Assembly: GCA_002396665.1 (NCBI GenBank)
Contig: DGYJ01000108.1
Location: 7,885-20,784 of the forward strand
DNA: 12,900 nt
Direction of reading: 5' to 3'
Origin: Bdellovibrionaceae bacterium UBA5009
GTDB taxonomy: Bacteria > Bdellovibrionota > Bdellovibrionia > Bdellovibrionales > Bdellovibrionaceae
In this document: piece after piece, positions 1-6,807 of the stretch
Numbering within the stretch: the stretch's first letter is position 1
Layout: the number at the start of each line of letters is the position of its first letter
Notes under the pieces: generated by a model
What the model was told of the DNA's origin: nothing
What the model saw: only the letters and a program-made list of their open reading frames with translations
Databases searched by the model: none
Made by a program: the position numbers and the translations under genes

Positions 1-1333
1 AATAATAACCCATCATGGGATCACGACTTAGTTTTTGCAATTCAGATTTTGCTTGCTGAATTTGCCCTTGCTTGAGCAAACAAACGCTCATCCAGTATTG
101 GACTCGATCTTGCCCGGTGGCCTTGCGATGGCGACGTCCCGATTTGTTTTTATTTAAAGCCTTCATCGCTTTGTAGGCCCCGCTATAGTCTGCCTTTAGA
201 TATTTAAGCCAAGCCAAATGCCAACGGGCCTCGTTGGACAACTTTGAGCCTTGATTCAATTGAATGAATTCTTGAAATCGACGTTGAGCCCCATCGTAAT
301 CTTGGAACTGATAACTTAAGAATGCCGATTGATAAAGGGCACTGCGGCCCTTTGTCGACTTCGGTGATAATTTATAAACTTGATAGTAGGTTGCCACTGA
401 TGTCTGAACTTCTGAGGCCCGCGCTGCCGTTGAAGCATACAGCAATAAAAAACCAATATTATTTTTATTTTTTTCAAGATGGGGCTTTAAGATATCAAAT
501 GCTTTCTGTGGCTCTCCGGCTTGCAGTTCGAACTGGGCCAACATTTGATCTGCCACATATCCATTTTCTGATCCAATTTTTTGTTTGAATTCGGCAATTT
601 CTGCCAATGCTTTTTTTTCTTCTCCGGCCCATAACCAATTCTTCAAGCGCATTTTAAAATCTTCATCGCGCACAGAGCACTTTGTCGGAGCCCCATCAAA
701 TAAATTTGCAGACAAATCATAGCCCCAGTCTTTCAGCTGAGGATTTCCTGGAAATTGCACATACAGCTTCTTCAGTAGGTCACATTTCTTGACATGATTT
801 TGCAGGCCACGCTCAAGCAAAGCCAAATTATACAATACCTCAGGATATTTCTCTGTTCCACGGGCTTGCTTTAGAAGAGGGCGAATCAGTGGCGCTGCTT
901 GAGCATACTTTTTTTGAGATAGAAAAATTTCAGCCATCTGAAATTGAGTTTCAACTTTAAGCTGCAAACTGCTTTCCTTCAGGTCCACTTTATGAAACTC
1001 GGCCAGTGACTGGTCCACTTGATTGAGCTTTCGAAGAACTACTCCGCGATAATAAGAAGCGTAGTCTTTAAGAGAGGACTTTACATAATATGAGCCGTCT
1101 AAGGACTTAAGGGCTACTGCAAAATCGTTCATTTCAATCGCTGCCATTGATTTTTCAAAATAGTACAAATCCAATTCTGAGGACTGTGGATTTTGCGATA
1201 AGACTTTATCTACAAGCTCAATAACCTCTTTGTATTTTTTTTGCTGCATCAAATTTTTTGCACGTGTCAAATTTTCAGTCTGCGCCATCGACATCGAAGC
1301 AAAGAAAAACAAAATCAAGATCAATTTTTGCAC
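1..1333 (-). CDS. Secreted TPR-type protein, probable soluble lytic murein transglycosylase (N-terminal part, runs off left edge)
   Basis: The reading frame stays open from the window edge to a GTG at 1333 (444 codons). The N-terminus VQKLILILFFFASMSMA|Q is a clear Sec signal peptide, so the protein is exported to the periplasm. The rest is built of helical, TPR-like repeats (for example QQKKYKEVI, SQKKYAQAAPLI, QYDYDGAQRRF-like segments). Residues 371-390 (WHLAWLKYLKADYSGAYKAM) and 413-444 (YWMSVCLLKQGQ, then DPMMGYY) resemble the end of the superhelical U/L domain that precedes the catalytic Slt domain in Slt70-like transglycosylases, which cleave peptidoglycan to 1,6-anhydromuropeptides. 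The catalytic glutamate would lie to the left of the window, so the enzymatic call is inferred. I chose GTG 1333 over ATG 1345 because GGAG sits 6 nt before the GTG and this start gives the cleaner signal peptide. If the C-terminus is not Slt, it is a plain TPR adaptor. Confidence 0.7.
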   Translation of the reverse strand, partial: MQKLILILFFFASMSMAQTENLTRAKNLMQQKKYKEVIELVDKVLSQNPQSSELDLYYFEKSMAAIEMNDFAVALKSLDGSYYVKSSLKDYASYYRGVVLRKLNQVDQSLAEFHKVDLKESSLQLKVETQFQMAEIFLSQKKYAQAAPLIRPLLKQARGTEKYPEVLYNLALLERGLQNHVKKCDLLKKLYVQFPGNPQLKDWGYDLSANLFDGAPTKCSVRDEDFKMRLKNWLWAGEEKKALAEIAEFKQKIGSENGYVADQMLAQFELQAGEPQKAFDILKPHLEKNKNNIGFLLLYASTAARASEVQTSVATYYQVYKLSPKSTKGRSALYQSAFLSYQFQDYDGAQRRFQEFIQLNQGSKLSNEARWHLAWLKYLKADYSGAYKAMKALNKNKSGRRHRKATGQDRVQYWMSVCLLKQGQIQQAKSELQKLSRDPMMGYY

Positions 1334-1345
1334 TTCAGACTCCAT

Positions 1346-1579
1346 TTGAAATGACTCATGAACGAAATCATAATAGCGAAAAATATCTGTAAAAACGATT
1401 CTTAAAAAAATTAGCTAAGCTCTCAACGCAGCAGGTCTGCCCACCTTCGCTGGTTAGATCCCATTCCTCAATTGTAACCACGTCATTCTAATAAGGTGAC
1501 TCGATCAAAGTCTAGGCGCGACGCCAACGACCAGCAAAATTGACTGTGGCCGACCAAATACTTATGCGAAGATAATTAT
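1346..1579. other. Divergent intergenic region between the TPR protein and the Cys-rich secreted protein
   Basis: This stretch separates two divergently transcribed genes. It contains the candidate minus-strand promoter near 1367-1393. On the plus strand there is a TTGACT at 1540-1545 but only a poor partner (TATGCG, 1563-1568) 17 nt on. A short inverted repeat, GGCG-CGA-CGCC, lies at 1515-1525. I looked for a tRNA or other RNA gene because GGTTAGATCCC near 1450 resembles a T-arm, but no cloverleaf can be drawn around it. I see no protein-coding frame. Confidence 0.4.
1367..1393 (-). promoter_or_regulatory. Candidate sigma-70-type promoter for the TPR/transglycosylase gene
   Basis: On the minus strand TTTACA (1393-1388) is followed after 15 nt by TATGAT (1372-1367), each five of six to consensus. 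The short spacer is suboptimal. Predicted transcription start is near 1360, giving a leader of about 27 nt that contains the GGAG Shine-Dalgarno of the GTG at 1333. This is a pattern match only. Confidence 0.35.
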
Positions 1580-2680
1580 ATGAAACAATTTTCAGTTCAT
1601 TTCTATGCTTTCTTCATTTTTGCATTCAGCCTTCAAACTTTTGCAGACATTGATAAAATTGAATCCAGCATATCCATGCCTTGGATTTCACCCAGTCAAC
1701 TTTCAAAACTGAAAGCCGATCAAAAAGATGTCGTCATTGAGTCTGCGCAAAGCTTAAGCATTAGCAGTGGGGCCTTAAAGCTAAGCCAAGGCTCTTGCCC
1801 CGGCGATCAGTATCAATGCCCCAATTATTTTGGCCAAAAAGTATGTATTCTAAAAACAGCCTCTAGTCAGCAATGTCGAAAGCAATCAGCTGATTATAGA
1901 ATTGTTGCAAAAGAAATTCGTCAAAATCCGAACGATTGGAATCTGCTTGGAAAACAAATTGCTGAAACCTGCAAAGAAGGTCAGATTCGCAATGATTGCT
2001 ATCGAAATTTCCAACAAGTCACGGATGCTCAACGCATTGTTGGACTGCAAAAAGAGAAAAATAGGCCAGTACCCATTGAAAATAAAATCTCAATAAATCA
2101 ACAAAGCCCTAACACTCCTAGCGCTAGAAGTAAAATGCTAATCCCTGAATCTTCCCACTCAAAACCACAGGCCAAGAACTGTAGAACAAATTTACTTATC
2201 GAAGGATTGCGGTGTCAATCAACTGATAAAAATGTGTCTGCATTATCTTTACCACTGACCTACGCTATTTTTTGCCAGAAACAAATTCAAAATCAAAAAT
2301 GGCAAGATGAATTTAAAAATCAATTTTCATATTTTGAAAAATGTCTAGAGTACAGCACCAAAAATTCTAAAGGTTATGAGAAAGCTTGGGCCAAGGATGC
2401 CTATTACAGAATTCAGAAAGATTTAATTCCTAACTTTAATTCATGCCAACAAGAATTTAACGAAGGAAAGTCCTTTGCCACTTCTCTAAAAGGACAAATA
2501 GAAATTCAAGACTCTATCGCTAAAATAAAAATTGGAAATGAAAACATTGTCACTCAAAAATCATATATTGGAGCGACTCTTGAATCTAGAAAATCTAATC
2601 TTTGTGACTTTGAACTGCAAGAGCAGAACGTAACGTCATCTCAATCGACACCATCTGTGCAGACAATTCAAGCACAGTAA
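1580..2680 (+). CDS. Secreted cysteine-rich protein of unknown function
   Basis: This 366-residue protein matches no family I recognise. Residues 1-22 (MKQFSVHFYAFFIFAFSLQTFA) form a signal peptide with an AxA-like site before DIDK, so it is exported. It has twelve cysteines (73, 80, 89, 99, 131, 140, 201, 212, 232, 255, 289, 342). The even number and the pairing by eye (CPGDQYQC, CKEGQIRNDC, CRTNLLIEGLRC) suggest disulfides formed in the periplasm or outside the cell. A Gln/Ser/Pro-rich, probably flexible linker (about 155-198) separates an N-terminal Cys cluster from a helical, Lys/Gln-rich C-terminal half, and the last 20 residues are Ser/Thr/Gln-rich. The Shine-Dalgarno (GAAGA, 1568-1572) is weak. 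The gene is monocistronic and converges on the PilZ gene at 2682 with one base between stop codons. It could be a surface or predation-related protein, but nothing in the sequence proves that. Confidence 0.8.
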   Translation: MKQFSVHFYAFFIFAFSLQTFADIDKIESSISMPWISPSQLSKLKADQKDVVIESAQSLSISSGALKLSQGSCPGDQYQCPNYFGQKVCILKTASSQQCRKQSADYRIVAKEIRQNPNDWNLLGKQIAETCKEGQIRNDCYRNFQQVTDAQRIVGLQKEKNRPVPIENKISINQQSPNTPSARSKMLIPESSHSKPQAKNCRTNLLIEGLRCQSTDKNVSALSLPLTYAIFCQKQIQNQKWQDEFKNQFSYFEKCLEYSTKNSKGYEKAWAKDAYYRIQKDLIPNFNSCQQEFNEGKSFATSLKGQIEIQDSIAKIKIGNENIVTQKSYIGATLESRKSNLCDFELQEQNVTSSQSTPSVQTIQAQ

Positions 2681-2681
2681 C

Positions 2682-3386
2682 TCATTCGGTGTATTTTAAG
2701 AAAATTTCACGTTGGACATCCATAAACATCATTAACATTTTACCTTCTAAGAAGGAATCCAATTGGATGAATTGGATTCCAAACACTTGGGGGTTCCCCG
2801 CGTCGTTGGCTAATGTAAATTTGTGTTTGATAAGTCCACGTAAAATAATGGATTTACGGTAGCTAAATTGCAAACTTACTTGAATCTCTTGGTTTTCCTT
2901 GAATACTGGCTCTGCTTTGGGAATCGAAACTCGGCATCCACCGCTGCTAAAATCCAAAGCTACACCTTCAATAAAAACTCCCTTGCCAAGATACTCTAAA
3001 ATTCGAATTTGGTGGGGATACTTTTCAGGTATATCAATCCGCGCTGTTTTTCGTCTCTGCAGAACAAATAAATCTGGAACTAAATCAATGAGCATTTGAT
3101 TTTCTGCAATGATGACATTCGTATTAAAAAAATACCTGTCCTCAGAAATTTCAAAATTAATAATTACACCCTGACTGTTTTGCATGCGAACTGGTTCGTT
3201 CGATGGATAATTGACGACAAGAATTTTATCATCTCGAACCTCGTAAGGAATCATTTTAAAAATATGATCCTCGGCCCCTTTGATCAGTAAAACTGATTTC
3301 TCTTGCGGAATAAGTCTAAAAAGTGCTTTTTTTTCAGAAAGATTCACTTTCTTAAAAATCTGTTTTTTATCATTTTCCTGGGCCAT
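2682..3386 (-). CDS. PilZ-domain cyclic-di-GMP receptor (second of a tandem pair)
   Basis: A protein of 234 residues with an N-terminal YcgR-like (PilZN-type) beta domain (about 20-100) followed by a PilZ domain. Both cyclic-di-GMP-binding motifs are intact: RRKTAR at 111-116 and DFSSGG at 145-150. There is no signal peptide or membrane segment, so it is cytoplasmic. It is a clear paralogue of the upstream gene: IFKK.x.SEKK, RYFF, LQRRK..R, IP..YP and the C-terminal DVQREIF all align. PilZ proteins of this layout bind cyclic-di-GMP and act on partners such as the flagellar motor, but no partner is visible here. The start is uncertain. A GTG at 3419 would add 11 residues, but I prefer ATG 3386 because it matches the paralogue's N-terminus. 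Neither has a good Shine-Dalgarno. It lies 39 nt after the upstream stop and is the last gene of the glpK operon. Confidence 0.85.
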   Translation of the reverse strand: MAQENDKKQIFKKVNLSEKKALFRLIPQEKSVLLIKGAEDHIFKMIPYEVRDDKILVVNYPSNEPVRMQNSQGVIINFEISEDRYFFNTNVIIAENQMLIDLVPDLFVLQRRKTARIDIPEKYPHQIRILEYLGKGVFIEGVALDFSSGGCRVSIPKAEPVFKENQEIQVSLQFSYRKSIILRGLIKHKFTLANDAGNPQVFGIQFIQLDSFLEGKMLMMFMDVQREIFLKYTE

Positions 3387-3425
3387 ATTCTTATATTGCG
3401 TAGATGACGCAGAGAACACAAGAGA

Positions 3426-4121
3426 TTATTTTTTTTGCTCGAAAAGATTAAATAGATCTCTTTGTAAATCTAAAATCTGATTTGCGATAAGCGCCTTTGT
3501 GTACGCAGACACATTATGAAACTCTAGACCAATTATCTGCTTGTAAGTGTCTTTCGGAGTTTTTCGCACATGTCTGACGTAGGTCCTGACTTCGACTCCT
3601 TTTCTTTCATCAAGACGGAACACCCCTTGTACAATTTGACCTGACTCTACCCTTGGAAGATCGGTGACTATTCCAATTCGCAGCCCACCTTCAGAAATAT
3701 CAAATATTTTGCTTTTAAAAAAAAAGAGTTCGCTATCCACCCTTTTAACAGATAAAAATGCGGGGTAACTATCAGGGATTGTAAAGCGCTTGTACTTTCG
3801 ACGTTGAAGAAGAAAAATATCCGCTGATAAATTCAATTTCACTCTTTTATTTTCGATATTTACAACTGAAGAAAAAAAATAGCGTTCACCAGCTACAGCC
3901 GCAATCACAGTCGCAGTTTCACCATCGAATAAAGCATGCAATTCTTCAGGCTTTTTACCAAAAAATGATTCCCCCGACTTTCCAATTTGGACTCGAACCT
4001 TAAATGCCAATGTCTTTTCGAATTTAAAAAACAAAGGAATGGACTTTGAGTGAATATCTTCAATCAAATGCTTTTTTTCAGAAGGAGTTAACTTTTTAAA
4101 TATCGCCTGACCTGTGCTCAT
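3426..4121 (-). CDS. PilZ-domain cyclic-di-GMP receptor (first of a tandem pair)
   Basis: A cytoplasmic protein of 231 residues with an N-terminal beta domain of the YcgR/PilZN kind (about 25-100) and a C-terminal PilZ domain with RRKYKR at 107-112 and DISEGG at 141-146. These are the arginine motif and D/NxSxxG motif that grip cyclic-di-GMP, so binding is expected. Its ATG (4121-4119) overlaps the glpK TGA as ATGA, a strong sign of translational coupling with glycerol kinase. It has no separate catalytic or DNA-binding domain, so its output must come through protein contact. The closing helix (ILDLQRDLFNLFEQKK) is amphipathic and shared with the downstream paralogue. Coupling suggests roughly matched synthesis with GlpK. 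A direct effect on GlpK is only a hypothesis. Confidence 0.88.
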   Translation of the reverse strand: MSTGQAIFKKLTPSEKKHLIEDIHSKSIPLFFKFEKTLAFKVRVQIGKSGESFFGKKPEELHALFDGETATVIAAVAGERYFFSSVVNIENKRVKLNLSADIFLLQRRKYKRFTIPDSYPAFLSVKRVDSELFFFKSKIFDISEGGLRIGIVTDLPRVESGQIVQGVFRLDERKGVEVRTYVRHVRKTPKDTYKQIIGLEFHNVSAYTKALIANQILDLQRDLFNLFEQKK

Positions 4122-5596
4122 CGGACCCTTTTAAGTGCCCTTTCCCAAGACTGACGGCGAACAAGGCGCAACTTCATGCTCTTTCGATTAGAAAAACTTT
4201 GATCAATTTGCACTAAATGCAGCAATTGATCTAAATTTTTATACAGACCACAACCAAGTCCCGCCATCAACGCAGCCCCGAAGGCTGTTGTTTCGAAAAC
4301 TTTAGGTCTCTCGACTGGAACCCCAAGATCATCTGCTTGAATTTGCATCAATAATTTATTTTGTGTGGCTCCACCATCAACTCTTAATTTTTTTAATTTT
4401 AATCCAGAGTCCTTTTGCATAGCCAACAAAATATCTGCATTCTGCATCGAGATCGCATCCAATGTCGCCCTAGCAATATGGGACTTGGTCGAACCTCTTG
4501 TCAGGCCACAGATAAGGCCTCTGGCTTCTGCATCCCAGTGTGGGGCCCCAAGCCCAGTCAAGGCTGGAACAAATGTGACTCCTTCAGATGACTCGACAGA
4601 TTCTGCCAAGGCTTCAACTTCGGAACTGCTTTTAATAATGCCCAATCCATCGCGAAGCCACTGGACAGCTGCGCCACAAACAAAGGCTCCACCCTCTAGG
4701 GCAAAGACAGCTTTTTGTCTTTCAAGACGCCAAGCCACAGTAGTTAATAATTTATTTTTTGATTTTTTAATTTCAGTACCTGTGTTCAGCAAAATAAAGC
4801 TGCCAGTTCCGAATGTGCACTTCGCTTCGCCCTTAGAAAAAGCACCTTGGCCAAACAACGCCGCCTGTTGGTCACCTAAAATTCCAGTGATTGGAATTCC
4901 ATTTGGCAAAAAATCTAAATTTTGTGTCTGTCCAAAAAAAGAGTTGCTCGATTTAATTTCAGGCAAAACCGATCGAGAAATTTTAAAAATTTTCAAAAGC
5001 TCATCATCCCAATCCAAAGTTTTTAAGTTCATCAACATGGTTCGAGAAGCATTTGAAACATCTGTTCCGTGACTTTGCCCGTTGGTTAGCTTCCATAATA
5101 AAAATGTATCAATTGTTCCAATTTTCAAATCCCCTGATTTTTCTCGCTTGCGCATTTCTGGGTGATTTTTAAACATCCAACTGATTTTGCTCGCTGAAAA
5201 GTAGGGATCAATCACCAGACCTGTTTTCTGAGTGATTTTATTTGCAACATTAGATTTTCTAAGCTTTGCACAATCATCAGTTGTTCGTCGGCACTGCCAA
5301 ACAATGGCATTCATAATTGGTTCGCTATTGGAGGCTCTCCAAGCTCCGACAGTCTCTCGCTGATTGGTTATCCCAATGCACTTAATATTTTCCGCACCAA
5401 CCTTTTCAGCAACCTCTTTTAATGTCATCCGAACAGATTCCCAAATATCTTCAAGATTATGCTCGACCCATCCTGGCTTTGGAAAAATTTGCGGAAACTC
5501 TTTCTGGGCCTGAAAAGCTAGACGTCCGTCTTGGTCGAAGGCACAAACGCGCGAACTGGTCGTCCCCTGGTCAATGGCTAAAATATATGTTTTCAT
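4118..5596 (-). CDS. glpK: Glycerol kinase
   Basis: GlpK phosphorylates glycerol with ATP to sn-glycerol-3-phosphate in the cytoplasm, feeding glycerolipid synthesis and, through dihydroxyacetone phosphate, glycolysis. The 492 residues are close to the usual ~500 and cover the whole FGGY fold: DQGTTSSR at 9-16, NQRET at 78-82, the signature NAIVWQCRRT (96-105), GTDVSNASRTM (177-187), GDQQAALFGQ at 241-250 with catalytic Asp242, GAFVCGAAVQWLRDGL (303-318) and LRVDGGATQNKLLMQ (404-418). Compared with E. coli GlpK, the GGKGGTR loop that binds fructose-1,6-bisphosphate is missing (here QNLDFLPNG, 225-233), and so is the C-terminal IIA-Glc-binding stretch. The phosphorylated His of Gram-positive enzymes is also absent. 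The start is fixed by the first beta strand. No Shine-Dalgarno precedes it, and the start lies 9 bp from a divergent gene. First gene of an operon with two PilZ genes. No glpF or glpD is in the window. Confidence 0.97.
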   Translation of the reverse strand: MKTYILAIDQGTTSSRVCAFDQDGRLAFQAQKEFPQIFPKPGWVEHNLEDIWESVRMTLKEVAEKVGAENIKCIGITNQRETVGAWRASNSEPIMNAIVWQCRRTTDDCAKLRKSNVANKITQKTGLVIDPYFSASKISWMFKNHPEMRKREKSGDLKIGTIDTFLLWKLTNGQSHGTDVSNASRTMLMNLKTLDWDDELLKIFKISRSVLPEIKSSNSFFGQTQNLDFLPNGIPITGILGDQQAALFGQGAFSKGEAKCTFGTGSFILLNTGTEIKKSKNKLLTTVAWRLERQKAVFALEGGAFVCGAAVQWLRDGLGIIKSSSEVEALAESVESSEGVTFVPALTGLGAPHWDAEARGLICGLTRGSTKSHIARATLDAISMQNADILLAMQKDSGLKLKKLRVDGGATQNKLLMQIQADDLGVPVERPKVFETTAFGAALMAGLGCGLYKNLDQLLHLVQIDQSFSNRKSMKLRLVRRQSWERALKRVR

Positions 5597-5605
5597 AATA
5601 GTATC
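5594..5605. promoter_or_regulatory. Nine-bp divergent start region, possible leaderless promoters
   Basis: The glpK ATG (5596-5594) and the acyltransferase ATG (5606-5608) face away from each other with only 5597-5605 between them. Neither has a Shine-Dalgarno. On the plus strand CATAAT (5594-5599), five of six to the -10 consensus, would place the transcription start on or next to A5606, giving a leaderless mRNA. No good -35 is seen upstream of it. On the minus strand TTGGGT-N17-CATGAT lies inside the acyltransferase coding region and would likewise start at the glpK ATG. These are pattern matches. Confidence 0.35.
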
Positions 5606-6376
5606 ATGATCAATTTTTTTAAGAAACCCAACGAAAAAATTTTCAATCTGAAAAATTTAGATCGTGAAACTCTTTTGTATAAAGTCTTCCCTCGATTTTT
5701 AATGGAAATTTTAAAAAAATATTTTCGGCTGGAAGTTGAAGGCCTTGAGAACATCCCCAAAAAAGGCGCGGTGCTTTTAACGCCGAATCATTCCGGATAT
5801 TCAGGATTCGACGCCGTGCTGCTTTCATACATTATTTCTGAACAAGGTAAGCGCGTCCCTAGAGTTCTGACCCATCACCTTTGGTTTTTAACACCAACGA
5901 CGGCCCTCCCTGCGCAAAAACTTGGTTTTATTGAGGCCACCTACGAAAACGGATTGCAATATTTGAAAAAGAAAAATGCTGTTGTGCTATTCCCTGAAGG
6001 TGAAAAAGGGAATTTTAAACCCAGTCGCAAAATGTATCAACTGCAAGAGTTTAAGCGCGGCTTTGTTCGCATGGCCCTTGAAAGCGAAGCCGTTATCGTT
6101 CCCGTTATTATTGTCGGTGCGGAAGAAACCCATATTAATTTAAGCCAGCTCAAATTAACAAAATTTTTAAAAGGCATTATCATCCCACTTCCGTTGAACG
6201 TGATCCCTTTGCCTGCAAAATGGAAAATAAAATTTTTGCCGCCAATTCAACTTCCCTACAAACCAGAAGCCGCCAATGATCGCGAACTGGTTCATGATAT
6301 TGCCCAAGACATCCAAGAGCAAATGCAAGAAGCCTTAAGTAAAGAATCAAAAAACCGTGAAAGTGTTTATTTCTAA
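5606..6376 (+). CDS. Lysophospholipid/glycerol acyltransferase family protein (PlsC/MGAT-like)
   Basis: A 256-residue member of the LPLAT superfamily, which transfers acyl groups from acyl-CoA or acyl-ACP to glycerol-type lipids at the inner membrane. The acceptor/catalytic block NHSGYSGFDA (61-70) has His62 and Asp69, a spacing of Hx6D rather than the classic Hx4D of PlsC. This looser spacing and the block FPEGEKGNFKPSRKMYQLQ (129-147) with KRGFVRMALES (150-160) and VPVIIVGAEE are like the MGAT-like branch of the family. Residues 30-60 could form an amphipathic membrane contact. The exact substrate (lysophosphatidate, lysophospholipid or diacylglycerol) cannot be told from sequence. Its stop overlaps the next ATG (TAATG), and it is divergent from glpK, whose product is the backbone for such lipids. 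No Shine-Dalgarno is seen before the ATG, and there is no earlier in-frame start after the stop at 5579. Confidence 0.85.
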   Translation: MINFFKKPNEKIFNLKNLDRETLLYKVFPRFLMEILKKYFRLEVEGLENIPKKGAVLLTPNHSGYSGFDAVLLSYIISEQGKRVPRVLTHHLWFLTPTTALPAQKLGFIEATYENGLQYLKKKNAVVLFPEGEKGNFKPSRKMYQLQEFKRGFVRMALESEAVIVPVIIVGAEETHINLSQLKLTKFLKGIIIPLPLNVIPLPAKWKIKFLPPIQLPYKPEAANDRELVHDIAQDIQEQMQEALSKESKNRESVYF

Positions 6377-6804
6377 TGAAACTATTAACGAGACTTTTTG
6401 AAAGAATTTTATTTTCATTATTTATGAGTTTGATTTTATTTTTAGCAAGTTACTCATTAATGACAGGGAAATTTCCCCCTAAAATAGATGAAATGAAAAA
6501 ATCTTTTTCATTACTTCGCGGTCTGGCCACGGGGGCCGGATCCTTCAATGCCATGAACCAAGATCTAGCAAAAATGCAAAGCAGTGGCCAGCAGCCAAGC
6601 CTTGAGCAAATTGAACAATTTCAAACCATTGCATTAGAAAGAACTCGAATGGCGGCTGAACTGATGAAGACTTTTAATTTGATGAAAAACCAACCGCAAA
6701 ATCCAGAAGTCCAAGCGAAAATTCAAAAGATAAATGAAAATTTTAAAATCTTAGACAAGGACATCGAAGAGCTGAATGTCCTTGTTGGTCCATCTCGAAA
6801 ATAA
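6376..6804 (+). CDS. Small membrane-anchored coiled-coil protein, function unknown
   Basis: This 142-residue protein is not a family I recognise. Residues 11-30 (ILFSLFMSLILFLASYSLMT) form one hydrophobic helix, either an uncleaved anchor or a signal peptide without an obvious cleavage site. The rest is soluble, Met/Gln/Lys-rich and mostly helical (about 36-136), with heptad-like spacing suggesting a coiled coil. Only the ATG (6376-6378) sharing one base with the TAA of the acyltransferase (TAATG) hints at function: the two are translationally coupled, so it may hold or regulate the acyltransferase at the membrane. It converges on the gene at 6808 with 3 bp between stop codons and no room for a separate terminator. 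Confidence 0.75.
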   Translation: MKLLTRLFERILFSLFMSLILFLASYSLMTGKFPPKIDEMKKSFSLLRGLATGAGSFNAMNQDLAKMQSSGQQPSLEQIEQFQTIALERTRMAAELMKTFNLMKNQPQNPEVQAKIQKINENFKILDKDIEELNVLVGPSRK

Positions 6805-6807
6805 ATA

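Noticed and set aside
322..588. 88-codon plus-strand open frame in the left region
   Set aside because: The minus strand is open without interruption across it as the TPR protein, with a signal peptide and sensible repeats. The plus-strand frame has none of these.
1405..1480. Possible tRNA-like segment (GGTTAGATCCC resembling a T-arm)
   Set aside because: No acceptor stem, D-arm or anticodon arm can be paired around it on either strand.
3387..3419. GTG start at 3419 for the second PilZ protein
   Set aside because: It has no Shine-Dalgarno, and the extra 11 residues have no counterpart in the tandem paralogue. ATG 3386 is preferred, although not proven.
4365..5072. Long (235-codon) open frame on the plus strand inside glpK
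   Set aside because: It is exactly antisense to a conserved, well-motified glycerol kinase, its translation shows no fold, signal or known motif, and there is no ribosome site. It is a by-product of glpK codon use.
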